Part shown: positions 42,004-51,609 of the stretch, one piece after another | Layout: each line of letters starts with the position of its first letter | Numbering within the stretch: position 1 is the first letter of the stretch | Source of the DNA: Hyphomicrobiales bacterium | GTDB lineage: Bacteria; Pseudomonadota; Alphaproteobacteria; Rhizobiales; MH13 | DNA: 64,000 nucleotides | Reading direction: 5' to 3' | NCBI GenBank assembly: GCA_017642935.1 | Contig: JAEPOK010000002.1 | Span: 682,001 to 746,000 of the forward strand | The notes under the pieces: model-generated | What the model was told of the DNA's origin: nothing | Databases searched by the model: none | Seen by the model: only the letters and a program-made list of their open reading frames with translations | Position numbers and translations under genes: made by a program

Positions 42004-43428
42004 CTACGCGGACTTATCCAAGTGTTTCAACCAGCGTCTTGCTTGTTTGCGCACATTCTGCGGGGCGGTCCCGCCATAGCTGAGGCGTGAACGCACGGAT
42101 TTATCGACCGAGAGCACCGAATAGACATCCTGGTTGATGCGCGGCTCAACGCTCTGCATCTCCTCAAGCGAGAGTTTGTGCAGGTCCACTTTGCGCTCGG
42201 CCGCCATGCCGACCAGCGTGCCGGTCACATGGTGGGCATCGCGGAAGGGCATGTTGAGCACCCGCACCAACCAATCGGCCAGGTCCGTGGCGGTGGCATA
42301 GCCGGAGCCGGCGGCCTTTTTCAGCGCTTTGGCGTTGGGCACCATGTCGGCCACCATGCCGGTGGTTGCCGCAATGGTAAGCTCCAGCGTTTCCAGCGCA
42401 TCGAAGATCGGCTCTTTGTCTTCCTGCATGTCTTTTGCATAGGCCATGGGCAGGCCCTTCATCACCGTCATCAGCGCTGTGAAGGCGCCCATCACGCGAC
42501 CGATCTTTGCGCGCACCAATTCAGCGGCATCGGGGTTCTTCTTCTGCGGCATGATGGATGAGCCGGTGGTCAGTGCATCGGAGAGGGTGATGAACTGAAA
42601 CTGGGCGGAGGACCAGATGACGATCTCTTCGGCAAAGCGCGAGAGATGCATCGACAGGATCGAGGCAGCGGCGAGGGTTTCCAGCGCGTAGTCGCGGTCA
42701 GAAACTGAATCCAGCGAGTTGGCGGTGGGCCGGTCAAAGCCAAGCGCCTCTGCCGTCATCCTCCGGTCGATCGGAAAGCTGGTGCCGGCCAGCGCTGCCG
42801 CACCAAGCGGGGACTCGTTCAAGCGTTTGCGCGCATCCTGGAACCGGCCCCGGTCGCGGGCGACCATCTCCACATAGGCAAGCAGATGGTGGCCGAACGT
42901 CACCGGCTGGGCCGACTGCAGATGGGTGAAGCCTGGCATCACTGTGCCCGCATACTCCAATGCTTTCTCAGCCAGCGCTTTTTGCAGGTCAGCCAGGGCC
43001 GCATCGATGCCATCAATGGCGGCGCGCACATAGAGTTTGGTGTCGGTCGCCACTTGGTCGTTGCGGGAGCGGGCCGTGTGCAAGCGCCCAGCGGCCTCGC
43101 CGATCAGTTCGCGCAGTCGGGCCTCGATGTTCATATGAATGTCTTCAAGACCACGCGAAAACGTGAAGTGACCGTGTTCGATCTCTTCGCCAATCTGGGA
43201 GAGCCCGTTGATGATCGCGTCGCGATCCTCGGTGGTTAGAATGCCGACCTCTGCGAGCATTGCGGCGTGCGCTTTGGAGCCTTGAATGTCCTGGGCGTAG
43301 AGCTTCTGGTCAAAGCCGATGGAGGCGTTGATGTCTTCCATGATGACGGCAGGGCCTGCGGCAAAGCGTCCGCCCCACATGGTGTTTTTGCCCGTGTCTT
43401 TGGCGTTGTCTTTGCCTGTATCACTCAT
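42004..43428 (-). CDS. argH: Argininosuccinate lyase
   Basis: The 474-residue product has the fumarase-superfamily signature [12 protein letters not shown], the N-terminal [26 protein letters not shown], the [12 protein letters not shown] block and [13 protein letters not shown]. It splits argininosuccinate to arginine and fumarate, the last step of arginine synthesis. The first 17 residues are polar and not conserved. It is divergent from tlpA, a familiar rhizobial arrangement, with 50 bases between. Confidence 0.96.
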   Translation of the reverse strand: MSDTGKDNAKDTGKNTMWGGRFAAGPAVIMEDINASIGFDQKLYAQDIQGSKAHAAMLAEVGILTTEDRDAIINGLSQIGEEIEHGHFTFSRGLEDIHMNIEARLRELIGEAAGRLHTARSRNDQVATDTKLYVRAAIDGIDAALADLQKALAEKALEYAGTVMPGFTHLQSAQPVTFGHHLLAYVEMVARDRGRFQDARKRLNESPLGAAALAGTSFPIDRRMTAEALGFDRPTANSLDSVSDRDYALETLAAASILSMHLSRFAEEIVIWSSAQFQFITLSDALTTGSSIMPQKKNPDAAELVRAKIGRVMGAFTALMTVMKGLPMAYAKDMQEDKEPIFDALETLELTIAATTGMVADMVPNAKALKKAAGSGYATATDLADWLVRVLNMPFRDAHHVTGTLVGMAAERKVDLHKLSLEEMQSVEPRINQDVYSVLSVDKSVRSRLSYGGTAPQNVRKQARRWLKHLDKSA

Positions 43429-43478
43429 GTGGCCCGTGTCGCCCGATCTGTTCTGCTGTCGCCCTAAAGGAAGCTGTT

Positions 43479-44162
43479 ATGTCGTCACCGCAAGACCCAA
43501 ACACTGCGTCCCCCAAGCGGGATGGGGGCAAGATCAGGCTCACGGTTTTGCTGTTGGTCGCCGCCGTGCTTGGCGTCGCGTCCGGTGGGATTGCGGTCTA
43601 TATCAACAATGATGCGCCTGCAAATGATGAAACGGCGGCTTCCTGCACGATCAGCGAGGAACGGCGCGCCGCTCTCGATGCCGCCGCGCGCGGCGAAGTC
43701 GCGGCCTTTGCGGTGGTCGATGATGCCCGCCCATCGCCGATGATGGCATTCCATGATGCTGAAGGCACGCCGCGGTCGATCGACGAGTGGCGTGGCGAAA
43801 CGGTGCTCTTCAACCTCTGGGCAACATGGTGTGCGCCCTGCCGCGAAGAAATGCCAGCGTTGGACCGTTTACAGGCCAACCTTGGCCGCGAGGATTTTGA
43901 GGTCGTGGCGGTCAGCATCGACACCAATGAAAGCGCTGATCCGCAAGGATTCTTGGAAGAGATCGAAGTCGGCGCCTTGGATTTTTACCAGGACGACACG
44001 GCCGATCTTTTTCAGAATCTGCGCGCTGAAGGGTTGGCGTTCGGCATGCCGACAACGCTTCTGATTGATGATGAAGGATGCTTGCTTGGGTTTATGGCCG
44101 GCCCCGCCCACTGGGACAGCGCCGATGCGGTGGCGCTGATCGACGCCGCGCGGGTGCCCTAA
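43479..44162 (+). CDS. tlpA: TlpA-type membrane-anchored thioredoxin
   Basis: The 227-residue product has an N-terminal membrane anchor (about residues 16-38) and a periplasmic thioredoxin fold with ATWCAPCREEMPAL as the redox site and a cis-proline in AFGMPTTLLID. TlpA reduces periplasmic partners such as ScoI and CuA in cytochrome oxidase assembly. It is divergent from argH as in other Rhizobiales. Its TAA overlaps the stop codon of the convergent gene. Confidence 0.92.
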   Translation: MSSPQDPNTASPKRDGGKIRLTVLLLVAAVLGVASGGIAVYINNDAPANDETAASCTISEERRAALDAAARGEVAAFAVVDDARPSPMMAFHDAEGTPRSIDEWRGETVLFNLWATWCAPCREEMPALDRLQANLGREDFEVVAVSIDTNESADPQGFLEEIEVGALDFYQDDTADLFQNLRAEGLAFGMPTTLLIDDEGCLLGFMAGPAHWDSADAVALIDAARVP

Positions 44163-44677
44163 ACGGCTTCGGCCGACGCTTTTTGCTGACGCTCGGCTTC
44201 GGCCTTCTTGCGGGCCGCACGTGAGGCATGAATGGCCTTGGTGGCGGCCTCCATGTCTTCTTCCATTTTCCGCTTTAGCCTGAGCTGCGCCTCGACGCGT
44301 TGCTCATAGGCCTTTTGCTCCATCTCTTTTTGATAGGGCGATTTCATGTTGGCGCGGGCGATGACATCGCGCAGGACCGAAAGAAGCGCGACCATGATAA
44401 AGGCGATGACGATGTGGGAAACGACTACGATCACCGTGTCGCCGGCATGGGCCAGCGTCGTGGAGACGAGCGCGCGCATGGGCGTGCAGGTCTCGGTGTT
44501 GAAGTTACTGGCGAAGAAACAGTGGCCGATGAGCGCATCACGCCACATGAACAGGAACACCAGCGGCGCCAGGATGACAGGCGCCAGGATGATGGCGCTC
44601 GCATAGGGGCGCACCATCGTCGCCAAGGCGCCGAAGATCATGCCGGACAGAATGCCAACAAGGATGATGCCGCTCAT
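44159..44677 (-). CDS. Membrane protein with C-terminal coiled coil, unknown function
   Basis: The 172-residue product has three hydrophobic segments (about residues 3-20, 28-44 and 80-102) and then a highly charged helix from residue 115 on (YQKEMEQKAYEQRVEAQLRL, then many Lys/Glu/Arg). I recognise no family. It starts 9 bases after a YjfB-like gene on the same strand, so the two probably share a transcript. Confidence 0.65.
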   Translation of the reverse strand: MSGIILVGILSGMIFGALATMVRPYASAIILAPVILAPLVFLFMWRDALIGHCFFASNFNTETCTPMRALVSTTLAHAGDTVIVVVSHIVIAFIMVALLSVLRDVIARANMKSPYQKEMEQKAYEQRVEAQLRLKRKMEEDMEAATKAIHASRAARKKAEAERQQKASAEAV

Positions 44678-44686
44678 GGGGTTGCC

Positions 44687-44908
44687 TCAGGCCTGACGAT
44701 CAACGCGCGTGCCGACGCCTGCAGCGGTCGGCGAGCTCACAGCCTGAGCATCGGCCAAGGCGGCCGAATTGGCCGTTGCCTGATCGATCATGGCGACCAG
44801 TTGCTGCGCGGCTTCCTGGTTCATTTTCATGACCTTCTGCGCAGCGGCGGCGCCGATCTGCGCCTGATTGTTGGCCATCGCCGAAGAGGCAATTGCGACT
44901 GGTTCCAC
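44687..44908 (-). CDS. YjfB-like putative motility protein
   Basis: The 73-residue product starts at a GTG with AGGAG about ten bases upstream. The N-terminal helix AIASSAMANNQAQIGAAAAQ, the central KVMKMNQEAAQQLVAMID and the end AGVGTRVDRQA resemble the YjfB family, whose members are described as putative motility proteins. The assignment is from pattern only. The small size and helix content leave other options open. Confidence 0.55.
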   Translation of the reverse strand: MEPVAIASSAMANNQAQIGAAAAQKVMKMNQEAAQQLVAMIDQATANSAALADAQAVSSPTAAGVGTRVDRQA

Positions 44909-45001
44909 GAGGGTAATCTCCTAAGCTTGGCGGGAGCTTAGGGGCAAATGCTTTCGGATCGGTTGATGGAAAGGGCGGTGTTGGACGTGTTCACAGCGTC
45001 A

Positions 45002-45020
45002 GGCCGGGTCAAGTCCGGCC
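45002..45020 (-). terminator. Hairpin after hbd, possible transcription end
   Basis: GGCCGG (45002-45007) and CCGGCC (45015-45020) form a 6-bp stem, 16 bases after the hbd stop codon on the minus strand. No T tract follows, so it may instead be a degenerate member of the GTCA.CCGG repeat family (GCGTCAGGCCGG). Confidence 0.4.
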
Positions 45021-45035
45021 ACGATTGCTCATAAC

Positions 45036-45914
45036 TTACCGCGTCGGCACCGGCGTTTCGCCGCGATAGTCGTAAAAGCCGCGGCCGGCCTTGCGGCCCA
45101 CCCAGCCGGCTTCGACATACTTCACCAGCAGCGGGCAGGGACGGTATTTGGTATCGGCCAAGCCGTCATAGAGCACCTGCATGACCGACAAACAGGTGTC
45201 CAGACCGATGAAATCGGCCAGCTGCAATGGGCCCATTGGGTGGTTGGCGCCGAGCTTCATGGCGGTGTCGATCGATTCCACCGAGCCAACACCCTCATAG
45301 AGCGTGTAGATCGCCTCATTGATCATCGGCAGAAGGATGCGGTTGACGATGAAGGCCGGGAAATCTTCGGCCACCGTGATCTGCTTGCCGATATTGGCAA
45401 CGAACCCGCGCGAGGCTTCATAGGTCTCGTCGTCGGTGGCGATGCCGCGCACCACTTCGACCAACTCCATCAGCGGCACCGGGTTCATGAAGTGAATGCC
45501 GATGAATTTTTCCGGCCGGTCGGTGGAGGCGGCCAGGCGGGTGATGGAAATGGAGGATGTGTTGGTGGCGAGGATGGAGTCCGATTTCACCACTGGCGCC
45601 AGTTGCGACAGAATTTTGCGCTTGATGGTTTCGTCTTCGGTGGCGGACTCAATCACCAGATCGCAGTCGGCCATGTTCTCATAACTGTCGGAGGCCTGGA
45701 TGCGGGCGAGCGCCGGTTTGATTTCGGCTTCCTTGATGATGTCCTTGGAGGCCTGGCGGTTCATGTTGCCGGAGATGGTGGCGAGGCCCTCTTCGACCTT
45801 GTCCATTGAAAGGTCCTGCAGAACCACATCCATGCCGGACAGCGCGCAGACATGGGCGATACCCGATCCCATCTGTCCGGCGCCTACAATGCCAACCTTT
45901 TGAATGCCACTCAT
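45036..45914 (-). CDS. hbd: 3-hydroxybutyryl-CoA dehydrogenase
   Basis: The 292-residue product has the NAD loop VGIVGAGQMGSGIAHVCAL, the LVIESATEDETIKRKI block, NTSSISITRLA, the catalytic histidine in IGIHFMNPVPLMELVEVV and the C-terminal LGANHPMGPLQLADFIGLD. It interconverts 3-hydroxybutyryl-CoA and acetoacetyl-CoA. It follows etfB-etfA on the same strand (57 bases after etfA), a conserved rhizobial order, and links to the PHB/EMC theme of the window. Confidence 0.94.
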   Translation of the reverse strand: MSGIQKVGIVGAGQMGSGIAHVCALSGMDVVLQDLSMDKVEEGLATISGNMNRQASKDIIKEAEIKPALARIQASDSYENMADCDLVIESATEDETIKRKILSQLAPVVKSDSILATNTSSISITRLAASTDRPEKFIGIHFMNPVPLMELVEVVRGIATDDETYEASRGFVANIGKQITVAEDFPAFIVNRILLPMINEAIYTLYEGVGSVESIDTAMKLGANHPMGPLQLADFIGLDTCLSVMQVLYDGLADTKYRPCPLLVKYVEAGWVGRKAGRGFYDYRGETPVPTR

Positions 45915-45970
45915 TGTTCGTTTGTTCTTTCTATCCGCAGCGCCAAGCTCAAAGAGCGTGCGCTACCTTT

Positions 45971-46912
45971 CTAGGATTCAACGGCTGATTTCAACTCTGG
46001 CAGGACGTCAAACAGGTCGGCGACCAGACCGTAATCGGCGACGTCGAAGATGGGGGCATCCTCATCCTTGTTGATGGCGACGATAACGCGGCTGTCTTTC
46101 ATGCCCGCCAAATGCTGGATCGCGCCGGAAATGCCGGCGGCGATGTAAAGGTCCGGGGCGACCACTTTGCCGGTCTGGCCAACCTGCCAATCATTGGGCG
46201 CGTAGCCGGCATCGACCGCCGCGCGTGAAGCGCCAACGGCGGCACCTAAGGCATCGGCAAGGGGCAGGATGACGCGCTCGAACTCTTCCTTCGAGCCAAG
46301 CGCCCGTCCGCCGGACAGGATGACTTTCGCGCTGGTGAGTTCCGGACGCTCGCTTTCGGCCATGTCGGCGGAAACAAAGCTGGAGACTGCCGGCAAATCT
46401 GGGATCGCGATGGCTTCAACCGAGGCTGACCCACCGCCGCTCGCCGCATCAAAGGCGGTGCCGCGCACAGTGATCACTTTCTTGGCGTCGCTGGATTTGA
46501 CCGTCTGGATGGCATTGCCTGCATAGATCGGACGCTGGAACGTGTCGGCGCTTTCCACCTTAATGATGTCGGAGAGTTGCATCACGTCGAGCAGCGCCGC
46601 CACCCGCGGCATGATGTTTTTGCCGGTGGTTGTGGCCGGTGCGACAAAGGCGTTGTAACCGTCAGCAAGCGAGAGAATGAGCGCGGCCATCGGTTCGGCG
46701 AGCGCATGTTCCAACGCCGGATCATCGGCGTGCAGCACTTTTTGGACGCCTTCCAGGGCGGCTGCCTCCGTTGCGACGGCCTCTGAACCGGAACCGGCCA
46801 CCAGCACATCGACCGGCGCACCCAGCTCTTTGGCGGCGGCGAGTGCCTTGGCCGTTTCGGCGGAAAGGGCGGCGTTGCCGTGATCGGCGATCAGGAGTGT
46901 GGTCATCGTCAT
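45971..46912 (-). CDS. etfA: Electron transfer flavoprotein alpha subunit
   Basis: The 313-residue product has the ETF-alpha FAD-binding C-terminal half: [32 protein letters not shown] and [20 protein letters not shown], followed by [20 protein letters not shown]. It pairs with EtfB to carry electrons from acyl-CoA dehydrogenases to ETF-ubiquinone oxidoreductase. The methylsuccinyl-CoA dehydrogenase at 52331 is a likely donor. It starts six bases after etfB. Confidence 0.97.
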   Translation of the reverse strand: MTMTTLLIADHGNAALSAETAKALAAAKELGAPVDVLVAGSGSEAVATEAAALEGVQKVLHADDPALEHALAEPMAALILSLADGYNAFVAPATTTGKNIMPRVAALLDVMQLSDIIKVESADTFQRPIYAGNAIQTVKSSDAKKVITVRGTAFDAASGGGSASVEAIAIPDLPAVSSFVSADMAESERPELTSAKVILSGGRALGSKEEFERVILPLADALGAAVGASRAAVDAGYAPNDWQVGQTGKVVAPDLYIAAGISGAIQHLAGMKDSRVIVAINKDEDAPIFDVADYGLVADLFDVLPELKSAVES

Positions 46913-46918
46913 GTCTTC

Positions 46919-47668
46919 CTAAAGAACGCCGGCTTCGGATTTGAGTTTTTCCACCAGTTCACCCACATCGGCGACCTTCACGCCTGCCTCGCGTTTGGCC
47001 GGGGCGGCGGTGGCGAGTACTTCCAAGTGTGGGGAAAAATCAACGCCGATGTCGTCTGGTGTTTTGGTATCAAGCGGTTTTTTCTTGGCCTTCATGATGT
47101 TGGGCAAGGACGCATAGCGCGGCTCATTGAGGCGCAAATCGGTGGTGATAATGGCGGGCAGCGCCAGCTTCACGGTTTCCAGGCCGCCATCAACCTCGCG
47201 AGTGACGGCGACGCTGTCACCGTCCAGCTCCACTTTGGAGGCGAAGGTGCCCTGGCCCCAGCCAAGAAGCGCGGCCAGCATCTGGCCGGTTTGGTTGCAA
47301 TCATCATCGATCGCCTGTTTGCCCATGATCACGAGATTGGGGTCTTCCTCAGCGATGATCGCTTTGAGTGCCTTGGCAACGGCCAGTGGCTCGGTGGTGT
47401 CGTCGGTTTTGACCAAGATCGCCCGGTCTGCACCCATGGCGAGCGCCGTGCGCAAGGTTTCCTGCGCCTTCTCAGGGCCTATGGAAACGGCGACGATCTC
47501 TTCGGCCTTGCCGGCCTCCTTCAGGCGCAGCGCCTCTTCGACGGCAATCTCGTCGAAGGGGTTCATCGACATTTTCACGTTGGCGAGGTTCACCCCCGAC
47601 CCGTCTTCCTTCACCGTGATGGTCACATTGTAGTCGACCACACGTTTGACCGGCACCAAGATCTTCAC
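46919..47668 (-). CDS. etfB: Electron transfer flavoprotein beta subunit
   Basis: The 249-residue product begins [15 protein letters not shown] and has [38 protein letters not shown] and [20 protein letters not shown], the EtfB signature with the AMP-binding region. It forms the heterodimer with EtfA. A palindrome TGCATCGCA lies 71 bases upstream of the start codon, matching the TGCRNYGCA pattern found upstream of the PHB and EMC genes. Confidence 0.97.
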   Translation of the reverse strand: MKILVPVKRVVDYNVTITVKEDGSGVNLANVKMSMNPFDEIAVEEALRLKEAGKAEEIVAVSIGPEKAQETLRTALAMGADRAILVKTDDTTEPLAVAKALKAIIAEEDPNLVIMGKQAIDDDCNQTGQMLAALLGWGQGTFASKVELDGDSVAVTREVDGGLETVKLALPAIITTDLRLNEPRYASLPNIMKAKKKPLDTKTPDDIGVDFSPHLEVLATAAPAKREAGVKVADVGELVEKLKSEAGVL

Positions 47669-47738
47669 GCAGACTTCCTATCGTTGCGGTTGGGCTGTAG
47701 CGGCGCTGGCGCGCATGGCCTGGGGTCAAGGCAGGTTG

Positions 47739-47747
47739 TGCATCGCA
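47739..47747. promoter_or_regulatory. Candidate PhaR site upstream of etfBA-hbd
   Basis: TGCATCGCA, within TTGTGCATCGCAGCAAAG, fits TGCRNYGCA and is followed by GCA. It lies 71 bases upstream of etfB and between the rhomboid gene and etfB. Assignment is inference from the shared motif. Confidence 0.45.
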
Positions 47748-47837
47748 GCAAAGCGCTGGCGGCAAGCTAGGGCTGGGCCATCATGCTGTCAACGATCCCA
47801 AAGTCGGCCTTTGAGTGGGCCTCGGGATCGACGCCGG

Positions 47838-48551
47838 TCATCGTTTCGCAGCGGCTGCTGGATCGGGCAGATCCTGATCGAACAGTTTGACGTCGCGATG
47901 CTTGAACAGCGGCGTTAGCGCCGCGCCGGCGACCAGGCCGCCAATATGGGCCCACCAGGCGGTGTTTGAGCCGTTCTCGCCGGACAGCACCATCAGAACG
48001 TTCCAGACCACATAGGCACCAAGCACGATCCAGGCCGGAAACTGGAAGGGGAACTTGATGAGTAGTGTCACCAGCACCCAGACCTTCACCCTCGGATGCA
48101 GCATCAAATAAGCGGCCACCACGCCTGATGTGGCGCCGGATGCACCGACCAGCGGGGCGCTCGGTTCAGGTGTCATCACGGCGTAGGCGAGGCCGCCGGC
48201 AATGCCGCAGAGAATAAAGAAGATCAGAAACTTGATGTGGCCCATCGCGTCTTCGACATTGTCGCCAAAGACCCAGAGGAACAGCATGTTGCCGGCAAGG
48301 TGCAGCCAGGAGCCGTGCAGAAAGGCGTAGCTGAGAAGCGTTGTCTCTTCTGGAATGAGAATGAGATCAGCCGGTCGGGCCTGCTCGGCAAACAGGGTCA
48401 CCGGGATCAGCGCCAACCGGTAATCGGGATAATCGACAACCGCGCCCTGGAAGACCAGAAACATCGCGACGTTCAGGACAATCAGCCCGACGGTCACCGC
48501 TTGAACGGTGATGCGTTTTTTCGGGTTGGAATCGAAGAACGGCAAAAACAT
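47838..48551 (-). CDS. Rhomboid family intramembrane serine protease
   Basis: The 237-residue product has six to seven helices. The catalytic serine is in VGASGATSGVVAAYL, the histidine in WWAHIGGLVAGAAL, and the HGSWLHLAGNMLFLWVFG block provides the conserved HxxxN. The active site is complete. Substrates are unknown. It lies between the adenosyltransferase and etfB on the same strand, the usual rhizobial order. The 170 bases between it and etfB hold no gene I can support. Confidence 0.95.
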   Translation of the reverse strand: MFLPFFDSNPKKRITVQAVTVGLIVLNVAMFLVFQGAVVDYPDYRLALIPVTLFAEQARPADLILIPEETTLLSYAFLHGSWLHLAGNMLFLWVFGDNVEDAMGHIKFLIFFILCGIAGGLAYAVMTPEPSAPLVGASGATSGVVAAYLMLHPRVKVWVLVTLLIKFPFQFPAWIVLGAYVVWNVLMVLSGENGSNTAWWAHIGGLVAGAALTPLFKHRDVKLFDQDLPDPAAAAKR

Positions 48552-48599
48552 AAGCGATGGCCCTGGTTTCCTGCCGCAACGGCATGAGCACCCTGGCTC

Positions 48600-49187
48600 T
48601 TAGCGGTTTTTGCCCGGCACCCACAAGACGTCGGCGGCGCCCTTGTCGTTTGTCCAGCGCGCAGCGACGAAGAGAAAATCCGACAGGCGGTTGAGATACC
48701 GTCGCACGGCATCGCTCACCATGCCCGGTTCCTGATCGGCGAGCTCCACCGACAGCCGCTCGGCGCGGCGCGACACGGTGCGGGCCACATGCAGAGCAGC
48801 GGCGGCGGGCGTGCCGCCCGGCAAGACGAAAGAATTGAGTGGCGAGAGGTCGGCGTTCAGCGTGTCGATTTCGCTTTCGAGCCGTTCCACTTGCGATGGA
48901 ACAACGCGCAGTGGTTCGTAGCCAAGGTCTTCCTCGGTCGGTGGGGTAGAGAGATCCGCGCCCAGATCGAACAGATCGTTTTGAATGCGCATCAGCATGG
49001 CATCGAGATCGGCGAGGGCAGGGTCGGCACCTGTGGATAGCCGTGCCATGCCGATGGCGGCATTGGTTTCGTCCACCGTGCCATAGGCTTCAACGCGCAG
49101 ATCGAACTTTTTGCGCCGCTCGCCCGAGCCGAGGCCTGTCGTGCCATCGTCGCCGGTTTTCGTGTAGATTTTTGTCAGAACGACCAT
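48600..49187 (-). CDS. PduO-type ATP:cob(I)alamin adenosyltransferase
   Basis: The 195-residue product has the PduO-type signatures TKIYTKTGDDGTTGLGSGER at the N-terminus, VEAYGTVDETNAAIG, FVLPGGTPAAAALHVARTV with RRAER, and YLNRLSDFLFVAAR. It makes adenosylcobalamin, the cofactor of ethylmalonyl-CoA mutase (57182) and methylmalonyl-CoA mutase. It starts upstream of the rhomboid gene. Confidence 0.96.
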   Translation of the reverse strand: MVVLTKIYTKTGDDGTTGLGSGERRKKFDLRVEAYGTVDETNAAIGMARLSTGADPALADLDAMLMRIQNDLFDLGADLSTPPTEEDLGYEPLRVVPSQVERLESEIDTLNADLSPLNSFVLPGGTPAAAALHVARTVSRRAERLSVELADQEPGMVSDAVRRYLNRLSDFLFVAARWTNDKGAADVLWVPGKNR

Positions 49188-49205
49188 GCGTGCCGCCGAA
49201 TCGGT

Positions 49206-49772
49206 TTAAAAGTTGAAACCGACTCTAGCGCCAAAATTGGTCATGCCGCGATTGAAATCGCACAGACCCGAATTTGAAGAATGGCTGACCGTCGCCATGA
49301 CGCTGACCTGTTCGGTCACCCGGTAGCCAAGTGTTCCGGACTCACGGAAAAGCAAATTGCAGCCAAGGTTCAACCGGTTGGGATCGGTGCCATCGGTATC
49401 GCCGTTATGAACCGTGCCGCCGAAGGCACCTTCAATGAAAAGCCGCTCTGTGACGTCGACGGTCAAAGCAAGCTGGGCATAGCCGAAATGTGTGTAACCT
49501 TCGGTGCTTATGGACGCCCCGACCAGGGGACGTACTGCGGCCAGGCGGTCAAAGATGGAGAACGTCCAGCCAACATTCGCAAGGGCCTCGACGTCCACAT
49601 CAAACCCCGTCTCGGGTCCGTCCGGCTCGCGGTACATGACGCCGACGCGCACTTCGTGCGACGCGGCGGTGGCGAAGCGTGTGTCGAAAGAGTCAGCATT
49701 GGCCGAGCCAAGCGTTGCCAAAAGGAAAGGCAACGCCAAAGCGGCAGCAGATAGATGGCGGAAGTGAATCAT
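49206..49772 (-). CDS. PagL-like outer-membrane lipid A 3-O-deacylase (acyloxyacyl hydrolase family)
   Basis: The 188-residue product has a signal peptide ending SANA and an eight-strand barrel pattern. The C-terminal part reads MATVSHSSNSGLCDFNRG then NFGARVGFNF, matching the PagL region where the His-x-Ser catalytic pair sits and ending in phenylalanine as outer-membrane proteins do. If active it would remove the 3-O acyl chain of lipid A. Two cysteines (GCNLLF and GLCDF) may form a disulfide. A near-CtrA box TTAC-N7-TTAA lies at 49794-49808 upstream. Confidence 0.72.
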   Translation of the reverse strand: MIHFRHLSAAALALPFLLATLGSANADSFDTRFATAASHEVRVGVMYREPDGPETGFDVDVEALANVGWTFSIFDRLAAVRPLVGASISTEGYTHFGYAQLALTVDVTERLFIEGAFGGTVHNGDTDGTDPNRLNLGCNLLFRESGTLGYRVTEQVSVMATVSHSSNSGLCDFNRGMTNFGARVGFNF

Positions 49773-49909
49773 AACGAGGCGCCCAGCAATTCGTTACCAT
49801 TGCGTTAAAGCTGACCGGCGCCGAACTCAACGTTGATCAGCGGTTTTGGGGCGTATCGATCGCTGGGTGTGACATTTCTGCACAGGTGTTTACGGTCGCG
49901 GGATTGTTC

Positions 49910-50104
49910 CTAACCGCGTGCGGCCAACCAGGCGACGACCATGATCAGGACGATGGCCAGAGCCTGTAGGATGACCCGCCAGCGCATCAATTGCTGTGAG
50001 CGGTTAGCGCTGCCGCCCTTCATCATATTGGCAAGGCCGAGCAGGAGGACCACGGCCACCGCGCCCAAGGCGAGAAATGAGATTATCTGGAAAAACGTGT
50101 TCAT
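49910..50104 (-). CDS. HIG1-type twin-transmembrane protein
   Basis: The 64-residue product has two helices: FLALGAVAVVLLLGLANMM and VILQALAIVLIMVVAWLAAR, joined by the polar loop KGGSANRSQQLMRWR. This is the HIG1 domain pattern, whose mitochondrial relatives assist respiratory supercomplexes and cytochrome oxidase. In Rhizobiales such a gene is commonly found near the cobalamin adenosyltransferase. Confidence 0.85.
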   Translation of the reverse strand: MNTFFQIISFLALGAVAVVLLLGLANMMKGGSANRSQQLMRWRVILQALAIVLIMVVAWLAARG

Positions 50105-50164
50105 GAGGCGTCTTACGGTTCAGGGCAGCGGCTGGGTCACTCAATGGCTGGCATTCTTTGCCGC

Positions 50165-50677
50165 TCAGTTGAGCAGCACATACGATCCGTTGAGCAAAGT
50201 GGCAAACGCGACCCAGGCGACGTAGGGCGCAAACAACCAAAACGAAAGGCGGTCGACCTGGCGCGCGAGCGCCATCCAGGTCAGGATGGCTGCTAACAGC
50301 CCAAGGATGACGACAAATCCGCCGATGATTGATTGCAACGCGAAAAAGACAATGGTCCAGCCGGCGTTGAAGAGCAGTTGCACACCATAGGCGACGCGCA
50401 ATCGGCGTGTTTGATCTGGCTTTGCTGCCGCGTCGGCGCGCCAACCGGCATAAGCCATCATCAGGTAAAGGATCGGCCAGACAACACCGAACGCCCAGGA
50501 TGGTGGTTGGAAAGACGGCTGATTGAGCGCTTGGTACCAGGCGCTGGTATCTGGGTCGCTGGCAAGGCTGCCGGTGAGCGATGCAGTGGCGGTGACTGCG
50601 ACATAGAGCGCAAGGAGGATCCAACTTGCGCCGGAGGTCGGCAGCGCCGATGGCGATACGGTTGATGGTGTGGCCAT
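50165..50677 (-). CDS. tspO: TspO/MBR family membrane protein
   Basis: The product is 170 residues from the ATG at 50677 (AAGGA about eight bases upstream). It has five helices and TspO motifs: WYQALNQPSFQPPSWAFGVV, WPILYLMMAYAGWR, LLFNAGWTIVFFAL, and the closing LLFAPYVAW-like LFAPYVAWVAFATLLN. TspO binds porphyrins and affects tetrapyrrole and stress responses in Rhodobacter. The frame extends to 50722 but without a ribosome site. Confidence 0.93.
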   Translation of the reverse strand: MATPSTVSPSALPTSGASWILLALYVAVTATASLTGSLASDPDTSAWYQALNQPSFQPPSWAFGVVWPILYLMMAYAGWRADAAAKPDQTRRLRVAYGVQLLFNAGWTIVFFALQSIIGGFVVILGLLAAILTWMALARQVDRLSFWLFAPYVAWVAFATLLNGSYVLLN

Positions 50678-50743
50678 GAATCTTCCTTCAAGCGAGAGCA
50701 ACTTCAGCAGACCGACGCGCAACTTGGCTTAGCGTTGCGCCGG

Positions 50744-51577
50744 CTATTTGTCGCGGGCGCGGGCGAGCATCGTCGCCTGCCAACGCGTCGGGGCCAGCCG
50801 TTTGACCAGTGCCATCAGATGCGTGGGTGTCGTGACCCGGTAGGTCGGTTTGGGGTTGGCGCTTTCCAGCGCCTTGATCAGCACCCGCGTCACTGCTTGC
50901 GGGCCCAACTCGAAGGCAGCTTTGTCGCGCGATGTCAGGCGTTTCAGCTGGGCCGCATAATCATCAGCATAAGCGGAAGTATCCGCATCAACGGTGCGCT
51001 GAAAAACCGCCAGCGCATTGGCGCGGAAGCGGCTGGTGATCGGGCCGGGTTGGATGGAGATCACCTTGATGCCGAAGCGGCTGACTTCGGAGCGCAGCGA
51101 GTCGGAGTAGCCTTCCAACGCAAATTTCGAGGCAACATACGGTCCGCGATACGGCGCAGCGATGAAACCCAGAACGCTGGAGCATTGGACAATGCGGCCT
51201 GATCCTTGAGCGCGCATCACCGGAAGCGCCAATTGGGTGAGCCGGTGGATGCCAAAAAAGTTAGCCTCGAACTGCGCGCGCATGTGCTCCGTCGATATGT
51301 CCTCAAGCGCGCCAACCTGGCCATAGGCGCCATTGTTGAACAGGGCATCGAGCCCGCCGCCGGTTTGCTCCAGCGTGGCTTCGAATGCGGCGGGGATGCT
51401 TGCCTCATCGGCATAGTCGAGCTGGACAGCATTGAGACCCTCGTCGCGCAGGCGGCTCACATCGCCCTCTTTACGCGCGGCGGCGATCACCTGCCAGCCG
51501 CGTTTGTGCAAGGCATGGGCGGCATGGTGGCCAATGCCGGACGAGGCACCTGTGATGAGAATGGAGCGTTGACTCAT
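50744..51577 (-). CDS. Short-chain dehydrogenase/reductase
   Basis: The 277-residue product has SILITGASSGIGHHAAHALH as cofactor loop, LFNNGAYGQ as the NAG-like motif, the catalytic Ser in VQCSSVLGF and Tyr-Lys in GPYVASKFALEGYSD. An Asp in QLDYADEAS follows. The group is the retinol-dehydrogenase-like SDRs; the substrate is unknown. It ends 66 bases before the tspO start and is preceded by the BLUF gene on the same strand. Confidence 0.92.
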   Translation of the reverse strand: MSQRSILITGASSGIGHHAAHALHKRGWQVIAAARKEGDVSRLRDEGLNAVQLDYADEASIPAAFEATLEQTGGGLDALFNNGAYGQVGALEDISTEHMRAQFEANFFGIHRLTQLALPVMRAQGSGRIVQCSSVLGFIAAPYRGPYVASKFALEGYSDSLRSEVSRFGIKVISIQPGPITSRFRANALAVFQRTVDADTSAYADDYAAQLKRLTSRDKAAFELGPQAVTRVLIKALESANPKPTYRVTTPTHLMALVKRLAPTRWQATMLARARDK

Positions 51578-51609
51578 GCGCTCGCCTTAGCCTGCTGGTG
51601 GCAAGCAGG

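Noticed and set aside
47767-47955. 62-residue minus-strand frame ending TMTGVDPEAHSKADFGIVD
   Set aside because: The end looks faintly protein-like and could be a gene remnant, but most of the frame overlaps the rhomboid gene and no family can be named.
49794-49808. TTAC-N7-TTAA and GTAA-N7-TTAA (56634-56648) as CtrA boxes
   Set aside because: Each differs from the consensus in one half; imperfect matches are too frequent to claim, so they are only mentioned in passing.
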